Shown: one piece after another, positions 17,293 through 26,180 of the stretch
Numbering within the stretch: position 1 is the first letter of the stretch
How the letters are laid out: each line of letters opens with the position of its first letter
From: Pelagibacterales bacterium SAG-MED19
GTDB lineage: Bacteria > Pseudomonadota > Alphaproteobacteria > Pelagibacterales > Pelagibacteraceae
Length of the DNA stretch: 34,052 nt
Assembly (NCBI GenBank): GCA_014654035.1
Contig: JACWDQ010000012.1
Location: 1 to 34,052, forward strand
Direction of reading: 5' to 3'
Position numbers and translations under genes: made by a program
The notes under the pieces: model-generated
Seen by the model: only the letters and a program-made list of their open reading frames with translations
Told to the model about the DNA's origin: nothing
The model's database searches: none

Positions 17293-18000
17293 TTACGAAA
17301 TTAAAAAATATTTAAATATACAGAATAATGCAATAACACCATCTTTCGCTCTAATTTTTTTTCCATCTTTATAAGTTCTTGCATAATATGAAATACCTGT
17401 TTCTGTGAATCTATAATTTTTTTTAGCTAACTTAATTGTAACCTCTGGTTCGAATCCAAATCTTTTTTCAGATAAATTGATACTTTGAATTACATTTTTC
17501 TTAAAACATTTTAATCCTGTTTCCATGTCATTTATCTTAAGTCCAGTTAAGAGATTTGTTAATGCTGTAAGAATAAAATTTGCAATTCTATTAGCAATAT
17601 ATAAATTTATGTTAGAATTTTTCGTTCCTTTAGAAAACCTATTTCCATAAACGACATCTGCATTATCATTTTCCATTACTTTAATTAACTTTTTGTGATC
17701 TGATGGTTTATATTCTAAATCAGCATCTTGAATAATTACAATTTGACCTTTTATGTGTTTTATTGCGCTCTGAATACAAGCTCCTTTTCCCATATTTTTT
17801 TTATGATAAATTACCTTATCTACTGAATTTTCAATTTTATTCTTTAGTAGTTTTTTTGTTCCATCTGTTGAAAAATCATCAACAATTATAATTTGCTTAT
17901 CTTTAATTCTATTTTTTTTTACTCTTTTTACTACTTTTTCTAAAAACTTAATTTCATTATAACAAGGAATTATTATTGTAATTTTATTTTTAGATTTCAT
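17293..18000 (-). CDS. GT2-family glycosyltransferase, dolichyl-phosphate-mannose-synthase-like
   Basis: The 235-residue protein is a GT-A fold family 2 transferase: ITIIIPCYNE at the N-terminus, IIIVDDFSTDGT near residues 37-48, HKKNMGKGACIQSAI near 66-80 and the metal-binding Asp92-Ala-Asp94 in IIQDADLEY. GNRF and ETGLKCFKK further on resemble polyprenyl-phosphate sugar synthases (DPM1-like). It has no C-terminal membrane helices, so it is the soluble type. Such enzymes load a sugar onto a lipid carrier for use by a GT-C transferase, which fits the large membrane protein two genes upstream. The start overlaps the radical SAM stop by one base (TAATG). The sugar and acceptor cannot be told. 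Confidence 0.88.
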   Translation of the reverse strand: MKSKNKITIIIPCYNEIKFLEKVVKRVKKNRIKDKQIIIVDDFSTDGTKKLLKNKIENSVDKVIYHKKNMGKGACIQSAIKHIKGQIVIIQDADLEYKPSDHKKLIKVMENDNADVVYGNRFSKGTKNSNINLYIANRIANFILTALTNLLTGLKINDMETGLKCFKKNVIQSINLSEKRFGFEPEVTIKLAKKNYRFTETGISYYARTYKDGKKIRAKDGVIALFCIFKYFLIS

Positions 18001-19316
18001 TATATAAAACTAAAAAAGTGTTTAGCTACCCATCTAAACCTAAAATAATATCTAGAATAAGCTTTACTTAGAAAAAATCTAATTTTTTTTGCGTCAAATA
18101 ATTCATGACGATAAACAAGATTATATTGATCAAATGATTCATATTTCTTTACTGATATCTTATCTTCAAACTTTTTAAAAATTGGTGTGCCGGGATATGG
18201 TGTCCAAACACTAAATTGAGCAAAAGAAGTATTCAAAGATTTTGCATACTCTATTGTGTTATTAATTGTTTTTTCTGTATCAGTTGGAAAACCAATTATA
18301 AACATAGCTGAAACCATAATCTTATTCTGTTCAAGTTCGCGTATTTTTGTTAATTGAGCATCTTTTGAAACAGTAAACCTATCCGCATTACTTAATACCT
18401 CCGCATTTGCACTTTCAACACCAACTTTTGTACCTTTTAATCCACATCTTAAAAGTTCTTTTATTAAATTTGTATCAAGTATCCTTAAGTGGGTTTCTAT
18501 AACAAACTTTATATTTAAGTTCCTCTCATATAGCTCTTTACAGAATTCAAGAGTATGTTTTTTATTTATGGAAAAAACAGGGTCTCTGAAAATGAACATG
18601 TTAATTCCAAATTTTTTTTTCCAGTATTCCATTTCATCAACTATTTTTTTTGGATCTCTTTGACGAACTTTTCTTCCTTGTTGAAGAGGATAGACACAAT
18701 AAGTTTGACAAGAGTAAGGACAACCGCGAGTACCTAAAATAGGAATACTTTTATTTCTTCCAAATAAATTATTAACAGTGTCAAAGTTTTTAATTACTTT
18801 ATCCCAGGGTGGATAAGGAAGGTCATCAACAGTGAAATCGTGGTTAAATTTAATAATTTCTTTATTAAGGTCTTCTTCAAATTTTTTATTTCCTAAAAAG
18901 TAAAACTCTGACTCTCCACTAATAACTGAGGCACCTGCCTCATAATATTTTTTTGGAATATTTGTTGCAAAAGGTCCAATTACAAAGATTTTTTTACTAT
19001 TTGATTTTAAAAGTTTGATTATTTCAATTTCGGTTTCGCAACAAACTATTGATGAGACAATTATAAATAAGTCATAACTCATAAAATCATCTGGGAGCTC
19101 TTCTTTATAGATAACTTGGTGACCCTTTTTTTCTAAAACAGCATAAGTATAAACAGCATGCATGGGTGGCCAGTGACTATTTTTTTTAATAAGATATTTT
19201 AATGCATTTGGTACTAAAGTATCACCAAAATCATTACCTGTTCCATATCCGCCACTTGTATCTTTGCTAATCCTATGACTTACTTTTCTTTGGGGATCCA
19301 ACAATAAAATTTTCAT
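18000..19316 (-). CDS. Radical SAM protein with B12-binding-like N-terminal domain, CX3CX3C cluster motif
   Basis: The 438-residue protein has a Rossmann-like N-terminal region resembling B12-binding domains (about 1-150: MKILLLDPQ, MHAVYTYAVLEKKGHQV, LFIIVSSIV) and a radical SAM TIM barrel (about 190-400). The cluster motif is Cys199-Pro-Tyr-Ser-Cys203-Gln-Thr-Tyr-Cys207, i.e. CX3CX3C, not the canonical CX3CX2C; I checked it codon by codon. GVESANAEVL and FIIGFPTDTEKTI are typical of the B12-type class (HpnP, BchE and related methyl or ring transferases). The B12-contact motif DxHxxG is not evident. It probably modifies a lipid, sugar or peptide. It lies between two glycosylation-type genes, one base from the GT2 gene. 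Confidence 0.85.
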   Translation of the reverse strand: MKILLLDPQRKVSHRISKDTSGGYGTGNDFGDTLVPNALKYLIKKNSHWPPMHAVYTYAVLEKKGHQVIYKEELPDDFMSYDLFIIVSSIVCCETEIEIIKLLKSNSKKIFVIGPFATNIPKKYYEAGASVISGESEFYFLGNKKFEEDLNKEIIKFNHDFTVDDLPYPPWDKVIKNFDTVNNLFGRNKSIPILGTRGCPYSCQTYCVYPLQQGRKVRQRDPKKIVDEMEYWKKKFGINMFIFRDPVFSINKKHTLEFCKELYERNLNIKFVIETHLRILDTNLIKELLRCGLKGTKVGVESANAEVLSNADRFTVSKDAQLTKIRELEQNKIMVSAMFIIGFPTDTEKTINNTIEYAKSLNTSFAQFSVWTPYPGTPIFKKFEDKISVKKYESFDQYNLVYRHELFDAKKIRFFLSKAYSRYYFRFRWVAKHFFSFI

Positions 19317-19363
19317 AATTTAAAACATGATTAATTTAATATTTAGATAATATCTGTTTTATC

Positions 19364-21142
19364 TTATTTAACTGGTTCACATTTATTTTTTTCTAAAAAA
19401 TTTAATAACACAAATTTCTCATAATTATAACCTGGAATTTGTAAATATTCATTGTAGGATGCAGCCCAATCAACACAGCTAAAATTTTTTCCCTTAATAT
19501 TATCATTTAATGGTACAGATTTTAGTTGGGAAAAAAATATTAATTGAAAAAAAATTGATATTACAAAAACTAATAATAATAAATAAAGCGACATAAAATT
19601 GGGTAATCTTTTCAGATAGTAGGTTGTAATTGAAAATATATTCTTATGATATTTTGTAAATGTAAAAGAAATCAAAAAAATTAAAGGAAGAAGATAAGGT
19701 CTATTATTATATTGGAAAAGTAATAAAGCTAAATAAGCGATAATGGTTGTCAAAACCAAAACACATATTAAGAAAAACAATTTGTTAATTTTAAGAGAAA
19801 TTTTTAAATACAAGGATAATAATATAATAAAAAAAATCGAGAAAAATAAAATTATATTATCTTTTTGAAAACTATTCCTATCAAATAAATCTTGTTTATT
19901 ACTTAAAAATGAATTTAAATTTTTAAAACTTGTCTCACCTAAACCTAGTATATACGATTGATATATCATTACTAAAATTATTACAAAAATAAAAGAATTG
20001 CTTAATGAAATCGACTTAATTTCTTTTTTTAATTTAAGCAAAGAGTAAAATATTAAAACTGAAATTCCAGAAAAAGTTCTCGACCCGAAAGTTCCAGTTC
20101 CTTCCCACCAAATAAAAAAAGCTGATTGCATAAGAAGTTGACCAAGAAAAGCAAATATTACACTTACACATATTAAATTTTTTGTATTGAAAAATTTTTT
20201 GTTAAATAAGATTTTCTTACATAAGTAAAAAAAAGAAAAAAGTAAAACAGGATGATAGAATATCATTCCATGTAATGGAGAAAATAAAATTTCAAAAGTT
20301 TTTAAATTTTTAAAATCAAGACTTGAAAATGGGTGATCTGTAATATTGTAAGGACTTAAAAGAATATTACCATTTATAATCAGATGATATACCGACATCA
20401 TAGCAACTGCTATGAAAGGTATAATTGCTAAAATAAATAAAATTTTTAAAATATACTTATAATTTGCTGAAAATATCATCTTCTTTTTTGGTATTGATGA
20501 AAGAAAAATTACAACTAAACATAAACAAGTAAAAATATTTGTAGCTTTTACTAAAATTAAAAAATAATTGATAATTCCTATCATGACTGGTGCTACGTAA
20601 TGAGAATTTTTAAATTTTTCATGATTAATTTCTGATATAGTTAATGATATTAAAATTAATAATATTGATAAACTTTCTGTTGAAAATTTGTTAAAATAGT
20701 ATCCTGCTGGGGTAAATAAAAAAAAAGAAAAAAAAATTAATAAAAAAAATTTATTATCTTTTAAATTCTTTTTTAAAATAAATATTAAAAGTGAAAAATT
20801 TATTAAACTTAAAATAGATGATAATGCACTTGCCCGTATTGAATTATGATGAAATGGTTCAAAAAATTTTTCGATAAATATCTCTATTCCAAATAACTTG
20901 TTAATTATTGCGCCTATAAGACCAACCCCATATTGCCATTGAACCAAAGGTTTTCCATTAATACTTTTTGAATATTCGTCCCATAAACTTAAGTCAAATT
21001 CAGTAAAATATTCTGCCCATTTGGAATATTCTCCAAAATCTGCACCTCGCCCAGATGTAATTATTATCAATAAAGAAAAGAAAATTAATGTAAAATACTC
21101 AAATTTGAAATTTGTGATTTTTCTTTTTAATAAATTTTTCAT
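19364..21142 (-). CDS. Large polytopic membrane protein, probable GT-C-type glycosyltransferase
   Basis: The 592-residue protein has roughly eleven to thirteen hydrophobic segments and a soluble C-terminus of about 50 residues with two cysteines (FSCVDWAASYNEYLQ, NFLEKNKCEPVK). After the first membrane segment comes an acidic stretch GRGADFGEYSKWAEYF (Asp35, Glu38), where GT-C transferases such as PMT/ArnT types carry catalytic acids. I infer, but cannot prove, that it transfers a sugar from a polyprenyl-phosphate donor in the periplasm; the neighbouring GT2 could make that donor. An O-antigen-polymerase or unrelated transporter role is possible. It precedes the radical SAM gene by 47 bases and follows the lipoprotein by 34. 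Confidence 0.6.
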   Translation of the reverse strand: MKNLLKRKITNFKFEYFTLIFFSLLIIITSGRGADFGEYSKWAEYFTEFDLSLWDEYSKSINGKPLVQWQYGVGLIGAIINKLFGIEIFIEKFFEPFHHNSIRASALSSILSLINFSLLIFILKKNLKDNKFFLLIFFSFFLFTPAGYYFNKFSTESLSILLILISLTISEINHEKFKNSHYVAPVMIGIINYFLILVKATNIFTCLCLVVIFLSSIPKKKMIFSANYKYILKILFILAIIPFIAVAMMSVYHLIINGNILLSPYNITDHPFSSLDFKNLKTFEILFSPLHGMIFYHPVLLFSFFYLCKKILFNKKFFNTKNLICVSVIFAFLGQLLMQSAFFIWWEGTGTFGSRTFSGISVLIFYSLLKLKKEIKSISLSNSFIFVIILVMIYQSYILGLGETSFKNLNSFLSNKQDLFDRNSFQKDNIILFFSIFFIILLSLYLKISLKINKLFFLICVLVLTTIIAYLALLLFQYNNRPYLLPLIFLISFTFTKYHKNIFSITTYYLKRLPNFMSLYLLLLVFVISIFFQLIFFSQLKSVPLNDNIKGKNFSCVDWAASYNEYLQIPGYNYEKFVLLNFLEKNKCEPVK

Positions 21143-21176
21143 TTAAAATATTTAAAACAAGATAATAATTAAGTTA

Positions 21177-21359
21177 TTACTTTAAGTCTAAATCTCCACA
21201 TTGAGTATCAGTAAATATACAAGTGCTATAATGATGGATTGTTTTAACATCTTTGATAATACCACGGCCTGTTCCCTCAACTGTTCCTGTCACTGTATTA
21301 CAGGCGCTAAGAAAATTTAATAACATTAAAAAACCATAGAGTAATACTTTACGAATCAA
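21177..21359 (-). CDS. Entericidin-like small lipoprotein
   Basis: The 60-residue protein begins MIRKVLLYGFLMLLNFLSAC, a typical lipoprotein signal peptide with lipobox LSAC and lipidated Cys20. The following NTVTGTVEGTGRGIIKDV resembles entericidin EcnA/EcnB (CNTV-x-G start and Gly-rich helix). The start codon is TTG (21359-21357); it supplies the basic n-region that the internal ATG at residue 12 would lack, so I prefer it. The C-terminal part, with two further cysteines, is not entericidin-like. It stands 94 bases after ppdK. Its role is unknown. Confidence 0.7.
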   Translation of the reverse strand: MIRKVLLYGFLMLLNFLSACNTVTGTVEGTGRGIIKDVKTIHHYSTCIFTDTQCGDLDLK

Positions 21360-21394
21360 TGTTTAATTTTAGCATAAAAAAAACAATTAAACAT
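21359..21394 (-). repeat. 10-bp inverted repeat at the lipoprotein start
   Basis: ATGTTTAATT (21359-21368) and AATTAAACAT (21385-21394) form a perfect 10-bp inverted repeat with a 16-base, T-rich (minus strand) loop. In the minus-strand transcript the stem ends exactly at the TTG start codon, so it could restrict initiation or act as an attenuator. The rest of the 94-base gap after ppdK holds nothing I recognise. Confidence 0.5.
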
Positions 21395-21453
21395 CACAGA
21401 TATACAGCATTGCAGAACACCCCATTGTATTAATGAGTTATGAAAAAAAGATA

Positions 21454-24114
21454 TTACTTCTTAAGTAGTTCCGCTTGAGCAGCAGCTAATCTAGCGATAG
21501 GAACCCGATACGGTGAACAGGATACGTAATGTAAGCCTGCATTAGAGCAAAAATTAATACTTTTTGGATCACCCCCGTGTTCACCACAAATTCCTAATTT
21601 AATTTTTTTATTTTGTTTTTTTCCTTTAAAAACAGCTATTTTAATCAAGTCTTCTACTCCCTCATCTATGGAAACAAATGGATCTACATTAAAAATTCTA
21701 TTATCAATGTAATCATTTAGAAATTTTCCACTATCATCTCGACTAATTCCAAAAGTAGTTTGCGTTAAATCATTTGTACCAAAGCTAAAAAATTCAGCAT
21801 GTTTTGCAATATCCTTTGCTTTAATTGCGGCTCTAGGCAACTCAATCATTGTTCCAACTAAAAATTTTATTTTTGTTTTATTTTCTTTTTGAACTTTTTT
21901 TGCTACACTAATTACAAGATCTTTCATTATTTTTATCTCTGCCTCAGTTGAAACCAATGGTATCATTATTTCAGGAAAAGCTGATTTTTGTTTATTTTTT
22001 TTTAAATCAGATAAAGCCTCAAATATAGCTCTGCATTGCATTTCGTAAATCTCTGGAAAGGAGATGCCTAATCTACAGCCTCTATGGCCAAGCATTGGAT
22101 TTTGTTCATGAAGTTCATCAATTCTTGATTTTACTTCTTTAATATCAGCGCCAACAACTTTTGCTACTTCATTTATTTCTTTTTCTGATCTTGGTAAAAA
22201 TTCATGCAATGGTGGATCAAGCAGTCTTACAGTTACTGGAAGTCCATGCATTATTTTAAAAATTTCAATAAAGTCTTTTTTTTGATGAGGTAAAAGTTTT
22301 TCTAAAGCTTTGGCTCTATCATCTTGTGTTTTGGATAAAATCATTTCTCTTACAGATAAAATTCTTTCCTCATCAAAAAACATATGTTCTGTTCTACAAA
22401 GGCCTATTCCCTCAGCGCCAAAATCTCTTGCAGTTTTTGTATCAAGAGGAGTTTCAGAATTAGTTCTTACTCTCAATTTTCTTATTTTATCAGCCCAACT
22501 CATCAATTTTGAAAAATCACCAGAAATTTCTGGTTTTACAGTTGGAACATCTCCTAAAATAATTCTTCCAGTAGAACCATCAATAGTAATTATATCACCC
22601 TCCTTGACTTCAAAATTTGATGTTTTGAAAAGTTTTTGCTCATAGTTAATGTCAATTTCACTAGAACCAGAAACACATGGTCTACCCATCCCTCTTGCAA
22701 CGACTGCTGCATGACTTGTCATTCCACCTCTTGCCGTTAAGATTCCTTTTGCTGCATGCATACCTTGAATATCTTCTGGAGATGTTTCAACTCTAACTAA
22801 AATTGTGTCTTGCATCATATCATTTAGTCTCTCAGCTTCTTCCGAGGTAAAAACTACTTTCCCACTGCAAGCACCAGGAGATGCTGGTAATCCATTTGCA
22901 ATTACTTCGATTGATGTTTTTTCATCTAATGTTGGATGTAATAAGGTATCAAGTGAGTTTGGATCTACTCTTAAAACTGCCTCATTTTTTGAAATTAACT
23001 TTTCTTTAACCATGTCTACTGCTATCTTTACAGCTGACTTTGATGTTCTTTTGCCAGAACGAGTTTGTAAAATCCAAAGTTTATTATTTTCAACAGTAAA
23101 CTCAACATCTTGCATATCTTTATAATGTTTTTCCAATTTTTTTAAAATTTTATATAATTCAACGTAAACTTTTGGCATACACTCTTCCATGGATGCTTCT
23201 TTTACTTTAGCTTCCTTTTTAGCTTTTTTAGTTATGTATTGTGGTGTTCTAGTACCAGCAACTACATCCTCTCCTTGAGCATTAATTAAATATTCACCAT
23301 AAATATCATTAGATCCATTTGAAGGATTTCTGGTAAAAACAACTCCAGTCGCACAATCATTGCCCATATTTCCAAAAACCATTGACTGAACGTTTACAGC
23401 TGTTCCCCACTCTGCGGGAATTTGATTTAATTTTCTATAAATTTTTGCTCGATTACTCTCCCATGATAAAAACACTGCACTAATTGCACCTAACAATTGT
23501 TCATAAACATCTTGAGGAAAATCTTTATTCGTTTTTTCTTTAATAGTTTTTTTAAAGTCTTTTATTAAGCCATTCCAGTCATTTTCATCTAGATCTGTAT
23601 CTAATAGTACACCTTTAGTTAATTTATAATTTTCAATTAATTCCTCAAAATGATAGCTCTCAACACCCATAACTACATTTCCATACATTTGTATAAACCT
23701 CCTATAACTATCCTTGGCAAATCTTTCATTAGAAGTTTTATTTGTTAGAGCAATTACGGTTTTATCATTTAAACCAAGATTTAAAATTGTATCCATCATA
23801 CCAGGCATAGAAACTCTTGCACCAGACCTTACAGATAATAAAAGAGGATTTTTTAAGTCCCCAAATTTTTTTGATACATCTTTTTCAATTACTTTTAATT
23901 CTTTTTTAATTTGGCTAATTAATTTCATGTTTAATTTTTTTTTGTTTTTATAAAAAATTTCACAAACTTTTGTTGTTATTGTAAAGCCCGGAGGTACTGG
24001 TAGGCCCATTCTTCCCATTTCAGACAAATTTGCTCCTTTGCCTCCTAAAGAATTTTTTGGACTTTTAATTTTTTTTGAGTCTTTTGACTTAAAGTTAAAA
24101 ATTAATCTATTCAT
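21454..24114 (-). CDS. ppdK: Pyruvate, phosphate dikinase
   Basis: PpdK interconverts pyruvate, ATP and phosphate with PEP, AMP and diphosphate. The 886 residues cover the N-terminal ATP-grasp domain (KNSLGGKGANLSEMGRMGLP; LLSVRSGARVSMPGMMDTI), the central swivelling domain with the catalytic His in GGMTSHAAVVARGMGRPCV, and the C-terminal PEP/pyruvate barrel ending in GICGEHGGDPKSI with the active-site Cys. The diphosphate-type length (about 880) separates it from PEP synthase PpsA (about 790). In a genome of this type it would link glycolytic and gluconeogenic flux. The start overlaps the glyS stop by 8 bases (minus strand). Confidence 0.97.
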   Translation of the reverse strand: MNRLIFNFKSKDSKKIKSPKNSLGGKGANLSEMGRMGLPVPPGFTITTKVCEIFYKNKKKLNMKLISQIKKELKVIEKDVSKKFGDLKNPLLLSVRSGARVSMPGMMDTILNLGLNDKTVIALTNKTSNERFAKDSYRRFIQMYGNVVMGVESYHFEELIENYKLTKGVLLDTDLDENDWNGLIKDFKKTIKEKTNKDFPQDVYEQLLGAISAVFLSWESNRAKIYRKLNQIPAEWGTAVNVQSMVFGNMGNDCATGVVFTRNPSNGSNDIYGEYLINAQGEDVVAGTRTPQYITKKAKKEAKVKEASMEECMPKVYVELYKILKKLEKHYKDMQDVEFTVENNKLWILQTRSGKRTSKSAVKIAVDMVKEKLISKNEAVLRVDPNSLDTLLHPTLDEKTSIEVIANGLPASPGACSGKVVFTSEEAERLNDMMQDTILVRVETSPEDIQGMHAAKGILTARGGMTSHAAVVARGMGRPCVSGSSEIDINYEQKLFKTSNFEVKEGDIITIDGSTGRIILGDVPTVKPEISGDFSKLMSWADKIRKLRVRTNSETPLDTKTARDFGAEGIGLCRTEHMFFDEERILSVREMILSKTQDDRAKALEKLLPHQKKDFIEIFKIMHGLPVTVRLLDPPLHEFLPRSEKEINEVAKVVGADIKEVKSRIDELHEQNPMLGHRGCRLGISFPEIYEMQCRAIFEALSDLKKNKQKSAFPEIMIPLVSTEAEIKIMKDLVISVAKKVQKENKTKIKFLVGTMIELPRAAIKAKDIAKHAEFFSFGTNDLTQTTFGISRDDSGKFLNDYIDNRIFNVDPFVSIDEGVEDLIKIAVFKGKKQNKKIKLGICGEHGGDPKSINFCSNAGLHYVSCSPYRVPIARLAAAQAELLKK

Positions 24115-26179
24115 TATTTGTTTTTAATAATTGAAAATTTATAAAATTTTGAAAGGTTTTACATAACATATTGATAAGTTCCAATCTGTTTTTTCTTAAA
24201 GTTTCATTTTCTTCATTTACTTTCACATTATCAAAAAAATCAAAAACCTCTTTTTTAGCACCTGCTAAAATGGACAATGATTGTTCATAATTTTCATCAT
24301 TATTGATATTTGAATAATATTTTTTTATCTCGCTTATCTTTTTAAATAGATTTTTTTCAAAATCAGTTTTAAAAATACCAGGATCAGTTGTATTATTTAT
24401 TTCAATTTCATTATCTTTCATCTCATGATCTAAAATATTTGACGCTCTTTTATAGCTAGAAGTAATATCAAGACCTAACTGATTATTAATAACCTTATTT
24501 AAACTTTTAGCTTTTTCAAAAGATGAATTTAGTTTATCTAATGAGAAGGAATGAATTGAAGCATCAATTATATCAAAACGAATTTGTTTTTCTTTCATGT
24601 AATACCTGAATCTATCTTTTAAAAAATTATATAGTTCTTTTTGTAAATTTTGATTGTTAAAATTATGTTTTTGATGTTGATATAAACTAGACGTGTAACT
24701 TAATAAATCATTCAATTTTAAATCTTTTTTATTTTCAATTATTATTCTAATAATTCCAAGTGCAACTCTTCTTAATGCAAATGGATCTTTTGAACTTGTA
24801 GGTTTTTCATTAATACCAAAAAAACCAACCAGAGTATCAATTTTATCTGTAAGTGATAATGCAACACTAAAAGGTTTTTTTGGAGCTCTAGAATTTAGCC
24901 CTATTGGTAAATATTGTTCGTTTATTGCTAAAGAGATATCTTTATCAAACCCCTGGTATATTGAAAAATATCCCCCCATAACTCCTTGAAGTTCGGGAAA
25001 CTCTCCAACTAAATCAGAGGTCAAATCTGTTTTACAAATTGAAGCTGCTAATTCAATCTTTTCTTTACTTATTAACATTTCATCTGAGATCATCCCACCT
25101 AGTTTTCTCATTCTTTGAACTTTGTCAAAATAAGTCCCTAAACCCTTAAAAAAATTTACTAATCTTAATTCAGATACTTTTTTAACTAAATTTTGAGTCT
25201 TATCTTTATTCCAAAAAAATTCTGCATCACTCAATCGAGCTTCAATAACTCTTTCATTTCCAATTTTGATAAATCCTTTCTGATCTTTTTTATTCGCAAC
25301 AATCAAAAATTCATTAGTAATTTGATTTTTGTTATCAAAAATTGGAAAATATTTTTGATGTGTCTGCATAGTCAAAGTTAAAATCTCTTTCGGAATAGAT
25401 AAAAACTTCTTATTAAAGCTACACAATAAAACATTAGGGCTATCAACTAAATTTACAACTTCATCGAATAATTTTGGGTTATTTTGTATTGTTGATTTTT
25501 TTTTATTAAGTATTTTTAAAAATTCTTTTTCTATAAATTCTTTTCTTTTGTTTTGATCTATCAATGCTCCTTGGCTTTTAAAAAATTTTTCAAAAGATTT
25601 AAAATTTAAAAAAACTTTTTTTTTTTCTTCAAAATCTTTGTCAATGAAAGTCATATTTGATGAAGAAATATGATAAAAGTTAAAATTAACAACTTTTTTT
25701 TCAAAAACCGACAAAATTGATTTTAGAGGTCTTCCCCAATTTAGTTCAGATTCTCCCCATTTCATGGATTTTTTCCACTGATGACTTCCTAATAATTTTG
25801 GAATAAATTCAGTTAACAAATCATGAGTTTTTAAAGATTTAGATTTCGTTTTATAAAAATAAAATTCACCTTTATCAGTTTTTTTTTGAAATAAGTTTTT
25901 TTTTTCTATTTTATTTGATCTTAAAAAACCCTCTAATGCTTGTGGTGGTGCATTTGTTTTTGGCCCTTTAATTTCCTCAGATGAAACATTTGCCTGTTTA
26001 TCTAAACCTTCAAAAACTACAATTAATCTATTAGGAGTTGATAGTGAAAAACCTTTTTTAAATTTTAAAGATTTTTCTGATAAAAATTTTTTAAATTCCT
26101 CTAAAAGTTTTTCTCTCAAATTCTTTTGAAGTCCTGCTGGAATTTCTTCACTAAATAACTCTAAAAAAAATTCAGCCAT
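24107..26179 (-). CDS. glyS: Glycyl-tRNA synthetase, beta subunit
   Basis: This is the large subunit of the bacterial alpha2beta2 GlyRS. The N-terminus MAEFFLELFSEEIPAGLQ is the family hallmark. Other markers are KSMKWGESELNWGRPLKSI, LTMQTHQKYFPIFD, LVGEFPELQGVMGGYFS and, further on, DPFALRRVALGIIRI. An anticodon-binding-type domain fills the C-terminus. I start at ATG 26179, giving 690 residues, near the family norm. A longer frame to 26212 adds eleven residues that overlap the end of glyQ and are not conserved. With this start the gap to the glyQ stop is a single base, so the subunits are coupled. Confidence 0.96.
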   Translation of the reverse strand: MAEFFLELFSEEIPAGLQKNLREKLLEEFKKFLSEKSLKFKKGFSLSTPNRLIVVFEGLDKQANVSSEEIKGPKTNAPPQALEGFLRSNKIEKKNLFQKKTDKGEFYFYKTKSKSLKTHDLLTEFIPKLLGSHQWKKSMKWGESELNWGRPLKSILSVFEKKVVNFNFYHISSSNMTFIDKDFEEKKKVFLNFKSFEKFFKSQGALIDQNKRKEFIEKEFLKILNKKKSTIQNNPKLFDEVVNLVDSPNVLLCSFNKKFLSIPKEILTLTMQTHQKYFPIFDNKNQITNEFLIVANKKDQKGFIKIGNERVIEARLSDAEFFWNKDKTQNLVKKVSELRLVNFFKGLGTYFDKVQRMRKLGGMISDEMLISKEKIELAASICKTDLTSDLVGEFPELQGVMGGYFSIYQGFDKDISLAINEQYLPIGLNSRAPKKPFSVALSLTDKIDTLVGFFGINEKPTSSKDPFALRRVALGIIRIIIENKKDLKLNDLLSYTSSLYQHQKHNFNNQNLQKELYNFLKDRFRYYMKEKQIRFDIIDASIHSFSLDKLNSSFEKAKSLNKVINNQLGLDITSSYKRASNILDHEMKDNEIEINNTTDPGIFKTDFEKNLFKKISEIKKYYSNINNDENYEQSLSILAGAKKEVFDFFDNVKVNEENETLRKNRLELINMLCKTFQNFINFQLLKTNNE

Positions 26180-26180
26180 C

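Noticed and set aside
17448-17460. A GGTTCGAATCC string resembling a tRNA T arm
   Set aside because: It lies inside the GT2 gene (codons for FGFEPE), the flanking bases do not form a 5-bp stem, and no acceptor, anticodon arm or CCA is present.
22310-23125. Plus-strand open frames opposite ppdK (111 and 106 residues)
   Set aside because: They are shadows of a highly conserved gene in an AT-rich genome and show no domain or start context of their own; the same holds for plus-strand frames opposite miaA, glyS, dxs and ispA.
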